From Sphingorhabdus lutea (GTDB lineage: Bacteria; Pseudomonadota; Alphaproteobacteria; Sphingomonadales; Sphingomonadaceae): a stretch of DNA of 64,000 nucleotides. The translations under genes and the position numbers were made by a program. Where the stretch lies: the NCBI RefSeq assembly GCF_001889025.1, contig NZ_CP018154.1, positions 548,001-612,000 of the forward strand. The letters run 5' to 3'. Shown piece by piece: positions 1-8,195 of this stretch. Numbering within the stretch: position 1 is the first letter of the stretch; every line of letters starts with the position of its first letter. Below the pieces are notes generated by a model. It had not been told where the DNA came from. It ran no database searches and saw nothing but the letters and a program-made list of their open reading frames with translations.

Positions 1-67
1 GCATATATAAGGATATAGGTTGCCGCCTTTCAATTTTTGACTGATGATGTTTATGAAATGGCGGCAC

Positions 68-490
68 TCATTCGCCGGATATGCGCAAAATTTCTTCCCA
101 TTCATCCTGCGCAATGGGCGCGACCGACAGGCGCGATTGACGCAGCATAACCATATCGGCCAATTTGGGGTTGGCTTTTATCGACTTTAACGAAACGCTA
201 TTTTTTAATTTCCGTACAGGTTTGACATCCACGGCGACAAATTTGCCCTTTTCATCGGTGGGGTCGGGATAATATTCACGGGCAATTTCCATAATAGCGA
301 CAATTTCAACGCCGATATTGCTGTGATAAAAAAAGCATAAATCGCCTTTTTCCATGGCGCGCATATGTTTGGCGGCGGCATAATTACGCACCCCGTCCCA
401 CATGCCGCTGCCTTTTTTAACCAAATCATCATAGCTATAAACATCGGGTTCTGATTTCATCAGCCAATAATTTTTTGCCTTTTGTGTCAT
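68..490 (-). CDS. EVE domain-containing protein
   Basis: A 140-residue protein made almost entirely of one EVE domain (PUA-like fold, PF01878, related to thymocyte nuclear protein 1). The N-terminal WLMKSEPDVYSYDDL and the following WDGVRNYAAAKHMR are the family hallmarks, and FFYHSN lies in the predicted base-binding pocket. EVE proteins are thought to read modified bases in nucleic acid, but the substrate of this one cannot be told from sequence. It is transcribed leftward, divergent from the oxygenase that starts at 600. The 67 bases to its left hold only a short open stretch that cannot be judged. Confidence 0.9.
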   Translation of the reverse strand: MTQKAKNYWLMKSEPDVYSYDDLVKKGSGMWDGVRNYAAAKHMRAMEKGDLCFFYHSNIGVEIVAIMEIAREYYPDPTDEKGKFVAVDVKPVRKLKNSVSLKSIKANPKLADMVMLRQSRLSVAPIAQDEWEEILRISGE

Positions 491-599
491 TGCACTTCCT
501 TGATAAATGTCATTTTCACTGGTCGGATTTTAATTTAATGACTATCTATATCGCATAATATGCGTGCAAAATGCACCTGCTTAATAAAGAGTATTGATA

Positions 600-1538
600 A
601 TGAATGATAAAATGCCGGTCATATCTTTGGCCAATGATGATGCAAATTTGCTGGCCCAACAATTGGGCGATAGTTTTAGAACCTATGGCTTTGCCATGGT
701 GACCGATCATGGGTTGAGCGATGATATGGTCAAAACCGCTTGGGACATGACCGAAGAACTTTTTGCCCAGGAGGAGGCGATGAAAAAGCGCGGATATAAC
801 GCCAATATTGCCGGTGCGCGCGGTTATACGCCGTTTAAAACCGAAATTGCAAAGGGCGCTGACCACCATGATTTAAAGGAATTTTGGCATGTGGGCCGCA
901 CTTTGCCGGAAAATAGCCCGCTTAAATCTTCCATGCCGGATAATATTTGGCCCGAACGGCCAGAGGGCTTTGCCGACCATTTTACCAAATTATATGATGA
1001 ATTTGACCAAATTGGCGCGAAAATATTATCGCATATTGCGCTATATTTGGGATTGGATAAATCATGGTTTGATCCCGCGATTGAGGATGGCAATAGCGTG
1101 CTTCGCCTGCTTCATTATCCGCCGATTGAGGGTGATACAGCAGGGGCGATTCGCGCCGGTGCGCATGAAGATATCAACCTTATCACCCTATTATTGGGGG
1201 CAGAGGAAGCAGGGCTGGAAATTAAGCGCCCTGATGGCAGCTGGATGGCGGTGTCCCCGCCTGCTGGTGGACTTGCGGTAAATGTGGGTGATATGTTGCA
1301 ACGCTTAACCAACCATGTTCTGCCCTCCACCACGCACCGTGTGGTCAATCCGGCAAATGAACGCAGCGGGCATAGCCGTTATTCCATGCCCTATTTCCTG
1401 CACCTACGTTCCGATTTCCCGATTAAGACATTGGATGGATGCGTGTCGGCGGACAATCCCAACCGATATCCACAGCCCATTTTGGCAGATGATTATTTGC
1501 GCGAAAGATTGATTGAAATTGGCCTGTTAAAGGCATGA
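600..1538 (+). CDS. 2-oxoglutarate/Fe(II)-dependent oxygenase (isopenicillin N synthase family)
   Basis: A soluble non-heme iron oxygenase of 312 residues. An N-terminal DIOX_N-like region is followed by the double-stranded beta-helix core. Iron ligands are visible as the HxD pair in GAHEDINLITLL and the distal His in STTHRVVNP, and the RYSMPYF segment supplies the co-substrate-binding Arg. I place the start at the ATG at 600 because an AAAGAG Shine-Dalgarno sequence sits about 9 bases upstream; a TTG two codons earlier is also in frame. The family hydroxylates or desaturates many small molecules, and plant- and bacterial-type members cannot be assigned a substrate from sequence. It appears monocistronic. 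Confidence 0.88.
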   Translation: MNDKMPVISLANDDANLLAQQLGDSFRTYGFAMVTDHGLSDDMVKTAWDMTEELFAQEEAMKKRGYNANIAGARGYTPFKTEIAKGADHHDLKEFWHVGRTLPENSPLKSSMPDNIWPERPEGFADHFTKLYDEFDQIGAKILSHIALYLGLDKSWFDPAIEDGNSVLRLLHYPPIEGDTAGAIRAGAHEDINLITLLLGAEEAGLEIKRPDGSWMAVSPPAGGLAVNVGDMLQRLTNHVLPSTTHRVVNPANERSGHSRYSMPYFLHLRSDFPIKTLDGCVSADNPNRYPQPILADDYLRERLIEIGLLKA

Positions 1539-1568
1539 TTTATAATTGATTATCGTATATTTTGCGGG

Positions 1569-2333
1569 TTAAAGATGCATGAAGTCGCGATCGAAACTTC
1601 GCAGATGCGCCCCCCCGTCCACATAAATAATCTGGCCCGTTACATCATGTGATTGGGCCAGAAAATGCACTGCATTGGCAATTGATTGCGGGCTGCTATG
1701 CCTTTGTAAGGGCATAAGCGAGGCGAGCCTTTCCGCCTGTCCCACAGCATAGTCGGCGGTATCAATGGTCAGGCCAGGGGCAACGCCATTGATACGCGCA
1801 TGCGGCCCAAATGCCACCGCCAAGGTGCGGATTGACGCGGCCAATGCCTGTTTGGAAAGCGTATAGCTTATCTGGTCGCCATGCGGATTGCGGATACGTT
1901 GATCCAAAATATTGATGATGGCGGGGCAATGGCCATCCGGCGATGCCGCAACCAAATTTTGGGCCAAAATTACGGGCGCGTTATAATTAACCGCAAATTG
2001 GGTGGTTAAGCTTTCGCTATTCATGCTTTGCCAAACATCTTGGCCAAAATTGGCAGCATTATTGACCAATAAATCAGGAATGCGTCCGGCCATATTTATG
2101 GCAATTTCCATCAATTTTTGAACGGCATTTTCATCCGATAAATCAATATGAATGGGGTGAATTTGGGGGGCATATTTTTCAATTGCCTGCTTCAAAATCG
2201 GGTCTGGATTTAACGCCCCCGATGCACAAAGGATAAGATCATATCCCTGCGCCGCCAAATGCGCGGCAATATGCGCGCCCAGCCGCCGAAACCCGCCGGT
2301 CACAATGGCCAAAGGGCGCGCGGAAATGGTCAC
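1569..2333 (-). CDS. SDR oxidoreductase, probable pteridine reductase-like (FolM type)
   Basis: A 254-residue short-chain dehydrogenase/reductase. The N-terminal nucleotide-binding motif reads VTGGFRRLG, with the paired arginines that mark the NADPH-preferring pteridine reductase / FolM branch (TGxxRRxG), and the active site has YTLSK. It overlaps the stop of folB by 4 bases (ATGA), so the two are translationally coupled and may work on the same pterin substrates. I infer a dihydrofolate/dihydromonapterin reductase role from the motif plus the folB partner. A generic SDR acting on another substrate is the alternative. It is the last gene of the thrC-methyltransferase-folB-SDR operon. Confidence 0.8.
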   Translation of the reverse strand: MTISARPLAIVTGGFRRLGAHIAAHLAAQGYDLILCASGALNPDPILKQAIEKYAPQIHPIHIDLSDENAVQKLMEIAINMAGRIPDLLVNNAANFGQDVWQSMNSESLTTQFAVNYNAPVILAQNLVAASPDGHCPAIINILDQRIRNPHGDQISYTLSKQALAASIRTLAVAFGPHARINGVAPGLTIDTADYAVGQAERLASLMPLQRHSSPQSIANAVHFLAQSHDVTGQIIYVDGGAHLRSFDRDFMHL

Positions 2334-2698
2334 TTGCGAACCCGTTTCATGGTGATGCCAATTGCCTCGCCATGTTCGGCAATGGCCAATTTCACAATTT
2401 TAATTTCCAATGATTTGACCCGATCATCTTCGGCAAATAATCGTTCAATAATATGTTCGGCGACAGCCTCAATTAACGTGAAATGCACGCCATTTGGCAA
2501 TTGGGTTGCCGCATCCTTTAAATCCATATAATTTTTGGATGCCGATAATGGCGTTTCGGGCGCATAATGATCCGCCATTTCCAATTCGGCGCGAATGGAA
2601 ATGCGCAATGGTTGCGGCAAATGCGTTTCTTGGGAATAAATGCCGGTCAGGACATTAACCTCTAAATCGGCGACTTCCAAAATTAAAATATCTGACAT
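2330..2698 (-). CDS. folB: dihydroneopterin aldolase
   Basis: Dihydroneopterin aldolase of 122 residues, a normal length, which converts 7,8-dihydroneopterin to 6-hydroxymethyl-dihydropterin in folate biosynthesis. The substrate-binding segment TGIYSQETHLPQPLRIS (conserved Glu) and the C-terminal IKIVKLAIAEHGEAIGI segment with the family Lys are visible. The family forms a homo-octamer in the cytoplasm. It follows the methyltransferase gene by about 33 bases and overlaps the downstream SDR by 4 bases. Confidence 0.9.
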   Translation of the reverse strand: MSDILILEVADLEVNVLTGIYSQETHLPQPLRISIRAELEMADHYAPETPLSASKNYMDLKDAATQLPNGVHFTLIEAVAEHIIERLFAEDDRVKSLEIKIVKLAIAEHGEAIGITMKRVRK

Positions 2699-2731
2699 TT
2701 TATCCTCAATCTCACCTATAATATTATAGGA

Positions 2732-3625
2732 TTATGAACGTGACCAACGCGCAAAAATGGCGGTGGGTAATAATAAACCACGGCTTTCCTCTTTTACCAC
2801 CAATTCACCAATTTCAATCTTGCCGCCCAAATCGGCAAAATGCTGGTTCAACATATTGCCAAGCGATAATGCCGACATTCGAACGGCATAAACGGTTAAG
2901 AATAAAAAGGATGATTGCGGAGATAAAAGTTGGCGGCAATTTTCAATCAACAGGGGTAAATCCTCCTCCAATCGCCAAATTTCGCCATCTGGCCCGCGCC
3001 CATATTTTGGCGGGTCAAGCAAAATGCCATCATAATGGCGCTCGCGCCTAACCTCTCGTGCGGTAAATTTTGCCGCATCGTCGATAATCCACCTTATTGG
3101 GCGGTCATCCATTGCGGCCATGCGCGCATTGTCCCGCGCTGCCGCCACCGATTTTTTGGACGCATCCACATGCACCACCTTTGCCCCGGTTTGGGAAAGC
3201 GCCAACGACCCAATGCCGGTATATCCGAACAGGTTCATGACTTGTGCCTGCTCTGCATTTTCGGGGCGGCGGGCCAATTGCTGGGCCATCCACTGCCAAA
3301 CAGGGTCCATATCGGGGAAATATCCCAAATGGCGAAATGGCGTGCATCGCGCCTGAAATTTTATTCCATTCCAATTTAATGGCCAACCATCGGCTGGAAC
3401 GGGACGATCAAATTGCCATTGCCCGCCGCCATCTTCATCCGCGCCGGGCACAAATTCACCATCGGCATCCCAATGGTCCAAAGCCGGCGCCCACAGGGCC
3501 TGCGCCTCTGGCCGTATGAAATGATATTTGCCATATCGTTCAAATTTTCGGCCATGTCCGCTGTCGATTAAGGTATAATCATCCCTTGGCTGGCCAATCA
3601 TCGTGGTGAAATTAAGGTCCGCCAT
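2732..3625 (-). CDS. class I SAM-dependent methyltransferase, RlmI-like
   Basis: A 297-residue protein with a C-terminal Rossmann-type methyltransferase domain. NLFGYTGIGSLALSQTGAKVVHVDAS forms the SAM-binding motifs I and II, and LLDPPKYGRG is the DPPK motif of RlmI/RlmK-type 23S rRNA cytosine methyltransferases. The N-terminal 120 residues (…FERYGKYHFIRP…) are conserved among sphingomonad relatives but are not a standard PUA domain. A role in rRNA modification is likely, but the target base is not certain. It starts 6 bases after thrC ends. Confidence 0.85.
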   Translation of the reverse strand: MADLNFTTMIGQPRDDYTLIDSGHGRKFERYGKYHFIRPEAQALWAPALDHWDADGEFVPGADEDGGGQWQFDRPVPADGWPLNWNGIKFQARCTPFRHLGYFPDMDPVWQWMAQQLARRPENAEQAQVMNLFGYTGIGSLALSQTGAKVVHVDASKKSVAAARDNARMAAMDDRPIRWIIDDAAKFTAREVRRERHYDGILLDPPKYGRGPDGEIWRLEEDLPLLIENCRQLLSPQSSFLFLTVYAVRMSALSLGNMLNQHFADLGGKIEIGELVVKEESRGLLLPTAIFARWSRS

Positions 3626-3631
3626 GTGGGT

Positions 3632-5038
3632 TTAACCCTGATCTGCGGTTTTCAAGATGAAATCGCGTACCGCTTCATACTCATTGGGCAATATGGTCAA
3701 TCTTTCTTCGCGGTCAAATAAATTGCCAATTCTTTTGGGCAGGCTGGGCCGGATTCCAGTGGATTTTTCCACTGCATCGCGGAATTTCGCCGGATGTGCG
3801 GTGGCCAATGTCACAAGGGGGACGCCGCTTTCTATCCCGCTATGCCGCGCGGCGTGCAGCGCAATGGCGGTATGTGGGTCGATAATTTGACCATAATGTT
3901 CATATGCCCATAACATGGTAGATTGCATTTCATTGGCATCGGTTCGGGCGGGTTGGAACAAAGCGGCCTTGCTGCGCATGTCGCTGCTCAGCACCATTTT
4001 ATTCATTTTTTCGAACCATTTCATCCGCGCCGATGTGGTCGCGCCGTCGCGGCCCTCCAAATCAAATAATAATCGTTCAAAATTACTCGATACCTGAATG
4101 TCCATTGACGGGGCGTCGGTGGGGGTGACGGTGGATGTGGAATAATCACCATTTTTTAATGCGCGGTATAAAATATCGTTAATATTGGTCGCGACGATTA
4201 AGCGTTCAATCGGCAATCCCATTTGCGCGGCGGCATATCCGGCAAAAACATCACCAAAATTACCCGTTGGCACGGAAAATGCAACTTTTCTATCCGGCCC
4301 ACCAAGGCGCAGCGCGGCATAAAAATAATAAACAATTTGCGCCAATAAACGCGCCCAATTTATGCTGTTAACCGCAGAAATATTTAATGTGCCGGTGACA
4401 TCTCCATCGTTGAAAATACGTTTTACCATCGCCTGTGCATCGTCAAAACTGCCCTCTATGGCGATATTATGCACATTGGGGGCAAGAATGGTGGTCATTT
4501 GGCGGCGCTGAACCTCTGAAATGCGGCCATGCGGATGCAACATGAAAATTTCCACATTATCGCGTCCGGCGACGCCATCAATTGCCGCCGATCCAGTGTC
4601 GCCCGATGTCGCACCAACAATGGTCAGTTTTTTAGGATTTTTTTGCAGAAAATGGCCGAATAATTCGCCCAATAATTGCAGCGCCACATCCTTAAACGCC
4701 AATGTCGGGCCGTGGAATAATTCCATCAACCAATTTTGCCCATCCAATTGCACCAATGGGGTGACCGCATCATGTGAAAAACGGCCATAGGCGGCGGTGC
4801 ATAATATGCGTAGCTCATCCTCATCCAAACTGGATGCGGTAAAGGGGGACATGACCCGAACCGCCAATTCAACATAGGAAAGGGAGCGCATTTCGCGCAA
4901 TTCTTCAGTGGAAAATTGCGGCCAGCTTTCCGGTACATATAATCCGCCATCGCGTGCCAACCCCGTCATAGTGGTATCGGCAAAGTTTAAACTGGGCGCA
5001 TCGCCGCGCGTGCTGATATAAGAAGGATGATTTTGCAT
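3632..5038 (-). CDS. thrC: threonine synthase
   Basis: Threonine synthase of 468 residues, a typical full length for the bacterial type, which converts O-phosphohomoserine to threonine with pyridoxal phosphate. The PLP lysine is in HGPTLAFKDVALQ, the phosphate-binding loop in GATSGDTGSAAI, and PTGNFGDVFAG is also a family signature. It is the first gene of a leftward operon with a methyltransferase, folB and an SDR. No riboswitch or attenuator is evident in the roughly 95 bases upstream of its start. Confidence 0.97.
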   Translation of the reverse strand: MQNHPSYISTRGDAPSLNFADTTMTGLARDGGLYVPESWPQFSTEELREMRSLSYVELAVRVMSPFTASSLDEDELRILCTAAYGRFSHDAVTPLVQLDGQNWLMELFHGPTLAFKDVALQLLGELFGHFLQKNPKKLTIVGATSGDTGSAAIDGVAGRDNVEIFMLHPHGRISEVQRRQMTTILAPNVHNIAIEGSFDDAQAMVKRIFNDGDVTGTLNISAVNSINWARLLAQIVYYFYAALRLGGPDRKVAFSVPTGNFGDVFAGYAAAQMGLPIERLIVATNINDILYRALKNGDYSTSTVTPTDAPSMDIQVSSNFERLLFDLEGRDGATTSARMKWFEKMNKMVLSSDMRSKAALFQPARTDANEMQSTMLWAYEHYGQIIDPHTAIALHAARHSGIESGVPLVTLATAHPAKFRDAVEKSTGIRPSLPKRIGNLFDREERLTILPNEYEAVRDFILKTADQG

Positions 5039-5133
5039 GGTAAAGCGGTTAGCGCCCTGCGCCCATTATCGCAAGAATATATCAATGCATCGGTTAATTT
5101 GGTTGGAATATTTTACTCTAAACGCCAAAAAAT

Positions 5134-5373
5134 TCAGCTTTTTGTCTTTTTTGGCCGCTGTGATGCCATGTGACAGGCAATATTACATTGTTTGGGCAAA
5201 TCATTTGGGGGTGATTCTGGCGTATTTTTATCCAGAATAATTTGGGTAAATCCGCCGCCACAATATGCTATTTTAATGACATCATCCTTTTGTCCATTTT
5301 GATAAGCAAGGGCAAATAAAGGGGCAATTGGGGTCACGGCCAATAATGAAAGGATGAAAAAAGCGCGTATCAT
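5134..5373 (-). CDS. small exported Cys/His protein at the end of the cco operon
   Basis: A 79-residue protein that I do not assign to a named family. It has an N-terminal hydrophobic signal-like segment (IRAFFILSLLAVTPIAPLFALA), then one Cys in IAYCGGG and a QCNIACHMA cluster near a basic tail. Its ATG overlaps the TGA of ccoS by 4 bases (ATGA), which argues strongly that it is a real, translationally coupled last gene of the cbb3 operon. A periplasmic or membrane-attached metal-handling or assembly role would fit the Cys/His residues and the position, but that is inference only. Confidence 0.7.
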   Translation of the reverse strand: MIRAFFILSLLAVTPIAPLFALAYQNGQKDDVIKIAYCGGGFTQIILDKNTPESPPNDLPKQCNIACHMASQRPKKTKS

Positions 5374-5549
5374 TTTGATGCGTCCTTATCTTCATTCTGT
5401 TTTTCATCGCCATCCCCATCCAATAATATACGCAGCGCAGCACCGTCCAAATCATCATATTGGCCGCGTTTTAATGTCCAAAAAAATGCCGCCAATCCCA
5501 ATAGGCCAAGCCCCAATGCAATGGGAATTAAAATAATAAGGCCATTCAT
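5370..5549 (-). CDS. ccoS: cbb3-type cytochrome oxidase assembly protein CcoS
   Basis: A 59-residue protein translated by hand from the minus strand. It begins MNGLIILIPIALGLGLLGL and continues AAFFWTLKRGQYDDLDG. One N-terminal transmembrane helix followed by the W-(x)5-GQ(Y/F)DDLDG motif is diagnostic of CcoS, needed for cofactor insertion into cbb3 oxidase. It lies 13 bases after ccoI and overlaps the next small gene by 4 bases. The acidic tail DGDGDEKQNEDKD is typical of the variable CcoS C-terminus. Confidence 0.95.
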   Translation of the reverse strand: MNGLIILIPIALGLGLLGLAAFFWTLKRGQYDDLDGAALRILLDGDGDEKQNEDKDASK

Positions 5550-5562
5550 TTCGCTCTCCCGC

Positions 5563-7716
5563 TCATTTGGCTGCTCCCCTTAATCTTAAGGCATTGGCCA
5601 CCACGATTAAGGATGAACCCGACATGGCAAGGGCCGCGATTAACGGCGTGACATAACCAAAAATCGCCAATGGAACGGCAAAAATATTATATCCAATGGC
5701 CAATTGGAAATTTTGCCTGACAATAGATTTTGTTTTACGCGCGGCGTTTATTGCCTGTATTATCGGGCGTAAATTATCGCCCATGAAAATGAAATCGGCG
5801 GCATTTTTGCCCGCATCACTTGCCGATCCGGGGGCCATGGATGCATGACCCGCCGCCAAAGCAGGGCCATCATTCAACCCATCCCCAATCATTAAAACAT
5901 GGTGGCCGGCCTGTTCAAAACGTTTAATCGCGGCCAATTTATCCTGTGGCAACATGGCGGTTTGTGCAGTCATGCCTAATAATTTTGTAATGGGGGCAAC
6001 GGCCTTTGCTTTATCACCAGACATGATAGAGGCGGGAATGTTCATCAATTTAAGATCATGCACCACATCCTTGGCATCGCCGCGTAAATTATCGGTGAAA
6101 AATATGGTAAAAACAGATTTGCCATCCATGAACAAATTGGTGGATAGGGTTTCTTCATCATTATTTACGGGCGAATTTGACGCCTCATCATTAAAATGTC
6201 GGCCAAGGAAAATATCTATATCCTGCCATTTTGCGCCTATCCCCATACCTGCATCTTCATCAATATCCTCAATAATGGCGGGGCTGATATTCATTTGTTG
6301 CAGGGCGTGGGTTAATGCCTTGCTTAACGGGTGGCGGCTATGCTGCGCAAGGGAGAGCATTAAGGCGCATTGTAAATCGGTTGCGTCATGTAAATTAACA
6401 GGTTCGGGCCGCCCCATTGTTAATGTGCCTGTTTTGTCAAATATGGCCATATCAATTTCGGCCAATCGTTCCAATGCTGACCCATCCTTTACCAAAATGC
6501 CGCTGCGCATTAAAGCGCCTGCGGTGACAATTTGCGCCGCCGGAACGGCCAATCCCAAGGCGCAGGGGCAGGTGATAATCAACACTGCCACCGCGATTAA
6601 CAAACTTTGATGCACGCCTGCGCCCATTATCATCCATCCGGCAAATGCCAATAAAGCCAATAAATGCACGGCGGGCGCATATAATTTGGCGGCGCGATCG
6701 GCAATGCGGACATAGCGAGATTTGCTTTGTGCTGCCTCCCCCATTAACCGCGCAATATCGGCAATGGCGGTAAATGCACCAATTTCGGTGATACGGACAT
6801 GAATGGGCGATCCAATATTCAATGTTCCAGCCAGCACCTTGTCATTAACATTGGCGGGGCATGGCTGGCTTTCCCCCGTTAACAGCGACAGATCCAATTG
6901 GGTTTTTCCGTATATAATCACACCATCGGCGGGCAGACGTTCGCCCGCCGCGATAATCATCACCATATGGGGTAATAATGCGGTGCTATCCACAAAATGG
7001 CTATGCCCTTTTTCATCAATAACCATGGCGCCATTGCCCATATTTTTAAGCAGCGATGTCACCCCGCTGCGTGCGCGGTCGCGCATCACGCTGTCCAGCC
7101 ACCGTCCAGTGAGCAGAAAGAATAACAGCATGACCGCACCATCAAAATAGGCATGAGGGCCGTGGGTCGCGGTTTCATATAGGCTTAACCCGCTTGCCAA
7201 AATCACCCCAATGGAAATGGGCACATCCATATTGGTGCCGCCATGACGCAATGCCCGCCAAGCCGATGTGAAAAATGGCCGCCCGGAATATGCAATGGTG
7301 GGCAGCGCAATGGCAGCGGAAAGCCAATGGAACATATCGCGCGTGCTGCCTTCTGCTCCAGACCATATAGAAACAGACAATAGCATGATGTTCATCATGG
7401 CAAAACCGGCAACCCCCATTGCCATTAACAGCGATTTACTGTCATTTTGGATATTATCGATGCTGTTTTTTTCTATTTGGTGTGCCTCAAAACCCAATAG
7501 GGCAAAGGCGGCGATAATATCGGCCATATTCGCCCCCGCTATATGATGGACGACTACCTGTTTGGTGGTAAAATTTACCCGTGCGGAAATAATTTGCGGG
7601 GATAGTATCAGGCCATTTTCCAGTTTGGAAATACATCCCGCACAGCGAATATCCGGCACGGCAAAATTGCTTTCTATCGCCGGCTGCGGGTCCAAATTTT
7701 TGGCCATATGGGTCAT
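5563..7716 (-). CDS. ccoI: copper-translocating P-type ATPase CcoI
   Basis: A 717-residue P1B-type ATPase that supplies copper for the CcoN CuB centre. Visible are an N-terminal heavy-metal-associated domain with C25-x2-C28 (RCAGC), paired transmembrane helices from about residue 95, the actuator TGES motif near 282, the transmembrane CPC at 383-385, and the phosphorylation site DKTGTLT with Asp427. The C-terminal GDGLNDGPAL hinge is also present. Full length and intact. Its start overlaps the ccoH stop by ATGA, so it is co-translated with the rest of the cco operon. Confidence 0.95.
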   Translation of the reverse strand: MTHMAKNLDPQPAIESNFAVPDIRCAGCISKLENGLILSPQIISARVNFTTKQVVVHHIAGANMADIIAAFALLGFEAHQIEKNSIDNIQNDSKSLLMAMGVAGFAMMNIMLLSVSIWSGAEGSTRDMFHWLSAAIALPTIAYSGRPFFTSAWRALRHGGTNMDVPISIGVILASGLSLYETATHGPHAYFDGAVMLLFFLLTGRWLDSVMRDRARSGVTSLLKNMGNGAMVIDEKGHSHFVDSTALLPHMVMIIAAGERLPADGVIIYGKTQLDLSLLTGESQPCPANVNDKVLAGTLNIGSPIHVRITEIGAFTAIADIARLMGEAAQSKSRYVRIADRAAKLYAPAVHLLALLAFAGWMIMGAGVHQSLLIAVAVLIITCPCALGLAVPAAQIVTAGALMRSGILVKDGSALERLAEIDMAIFDKTGTLTMGRPEPVNLHDATDLQCALMLSLAQHSRHPLSKALTHALQQMNISPAIIEDIDEDAGMGIGAKWQDIDIFLGRHFNDEASNSPVNNDEETLSTNLFMDGKSVFTIFFTDNLRGDAKDVVHDLKLMNIPASIMSGDKAKAVAPITKLLGMTAQTAMLPQDKLAAIKRFEQAGHHVLMIGDGLNDGPALAAGHASMAPGSASDAGKNAADFIFMGDNLRPIIQAINAARKTKSIVRQNFQLAIGYNIFAVPLAIFGYVTPLIAALAMSGSSLIVVANALRLRGAAK

Positions 7717-8195
7717 TTTAGGTCCGCTTTATATTGCGCAATATTGCTGTTTTGTCGGGCGGAGACAATGACCGACCAACGACCAGGGGGCAGGGCGCGC
7801 GCAGAACGGAAATTGCCCATTTCATCATGGTTAAATGTGAAATTTAACGGCGCGGCGCGGCCCAATGGATGATGGGCGGCGGCAATAATTTTTAGGGGCG
7901 ATAGGGGTTTTGCATCCTTGGTCATTTTCACCATGATATGGCGATCCGCGCTTAACGATATTTCATGCGTCCAGCCAAGATTTTCTTGCGTTTCTGCCTG
8001 TTGTAACCAACCGTTAAATTTCTGGCTTGCAACATAGCTATTATCCACAACTGTGCCGCCAAAGGTGGAGGAGGCAAGATGGGCCATGGTGAAATTCACC
8101 GCCATAATCACCCCAAAAAATGCCACCAAAATCGCCGTCATATGCCATCCGGTAAATGGTTTTTTTGTTCGAATTTGTTTAACATTTTCTGCCAT
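7713..8195 (-). CDS. ccoH: FixH/CcoH family cbb3 assembly protein
   Basis: A 160-residue membrane-anchored protein with one transmembrane helix at about residues 17-40 (GWHMTAILVAFFGVIMAVNFTMAHLASSTFGG) and a periplasmic domain ending in GRWSVIVSA, the usual FixH pattern. FixH/CcoH is needed for stable assembly of the cbb3 oxidase and is thought to cooperate with CcoI. It begins directly after the ccoG stop and overlaps ccoI by 4 bases. Confidence 0.9.
   Translation of the reverse strand: MAENVKQIRTKKPFTGWHMTAILVAFFGVIMAVNFTMAHLASSTFGGTVVDNSYVASQKFNGWLQQAETQENLGWTHEISLSADRHIMVKMTKDAKPLSPLKIIAAAHHPLGRAAPLNFTFNHDEMGNFRSARALPPGRWSVIVSARQNSNIAQYKADLK

Noticed and set aside
1-67. Possible gene end before the EVE gene
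   Set aside because: Only about 20 open codons can be read, with no motif; this cannot be supported.
5954-6610. 218-codon frame opposite ccoI
   Set aside because: It is the antisense of the conserved ccoI coding sequence, and shows no family features.
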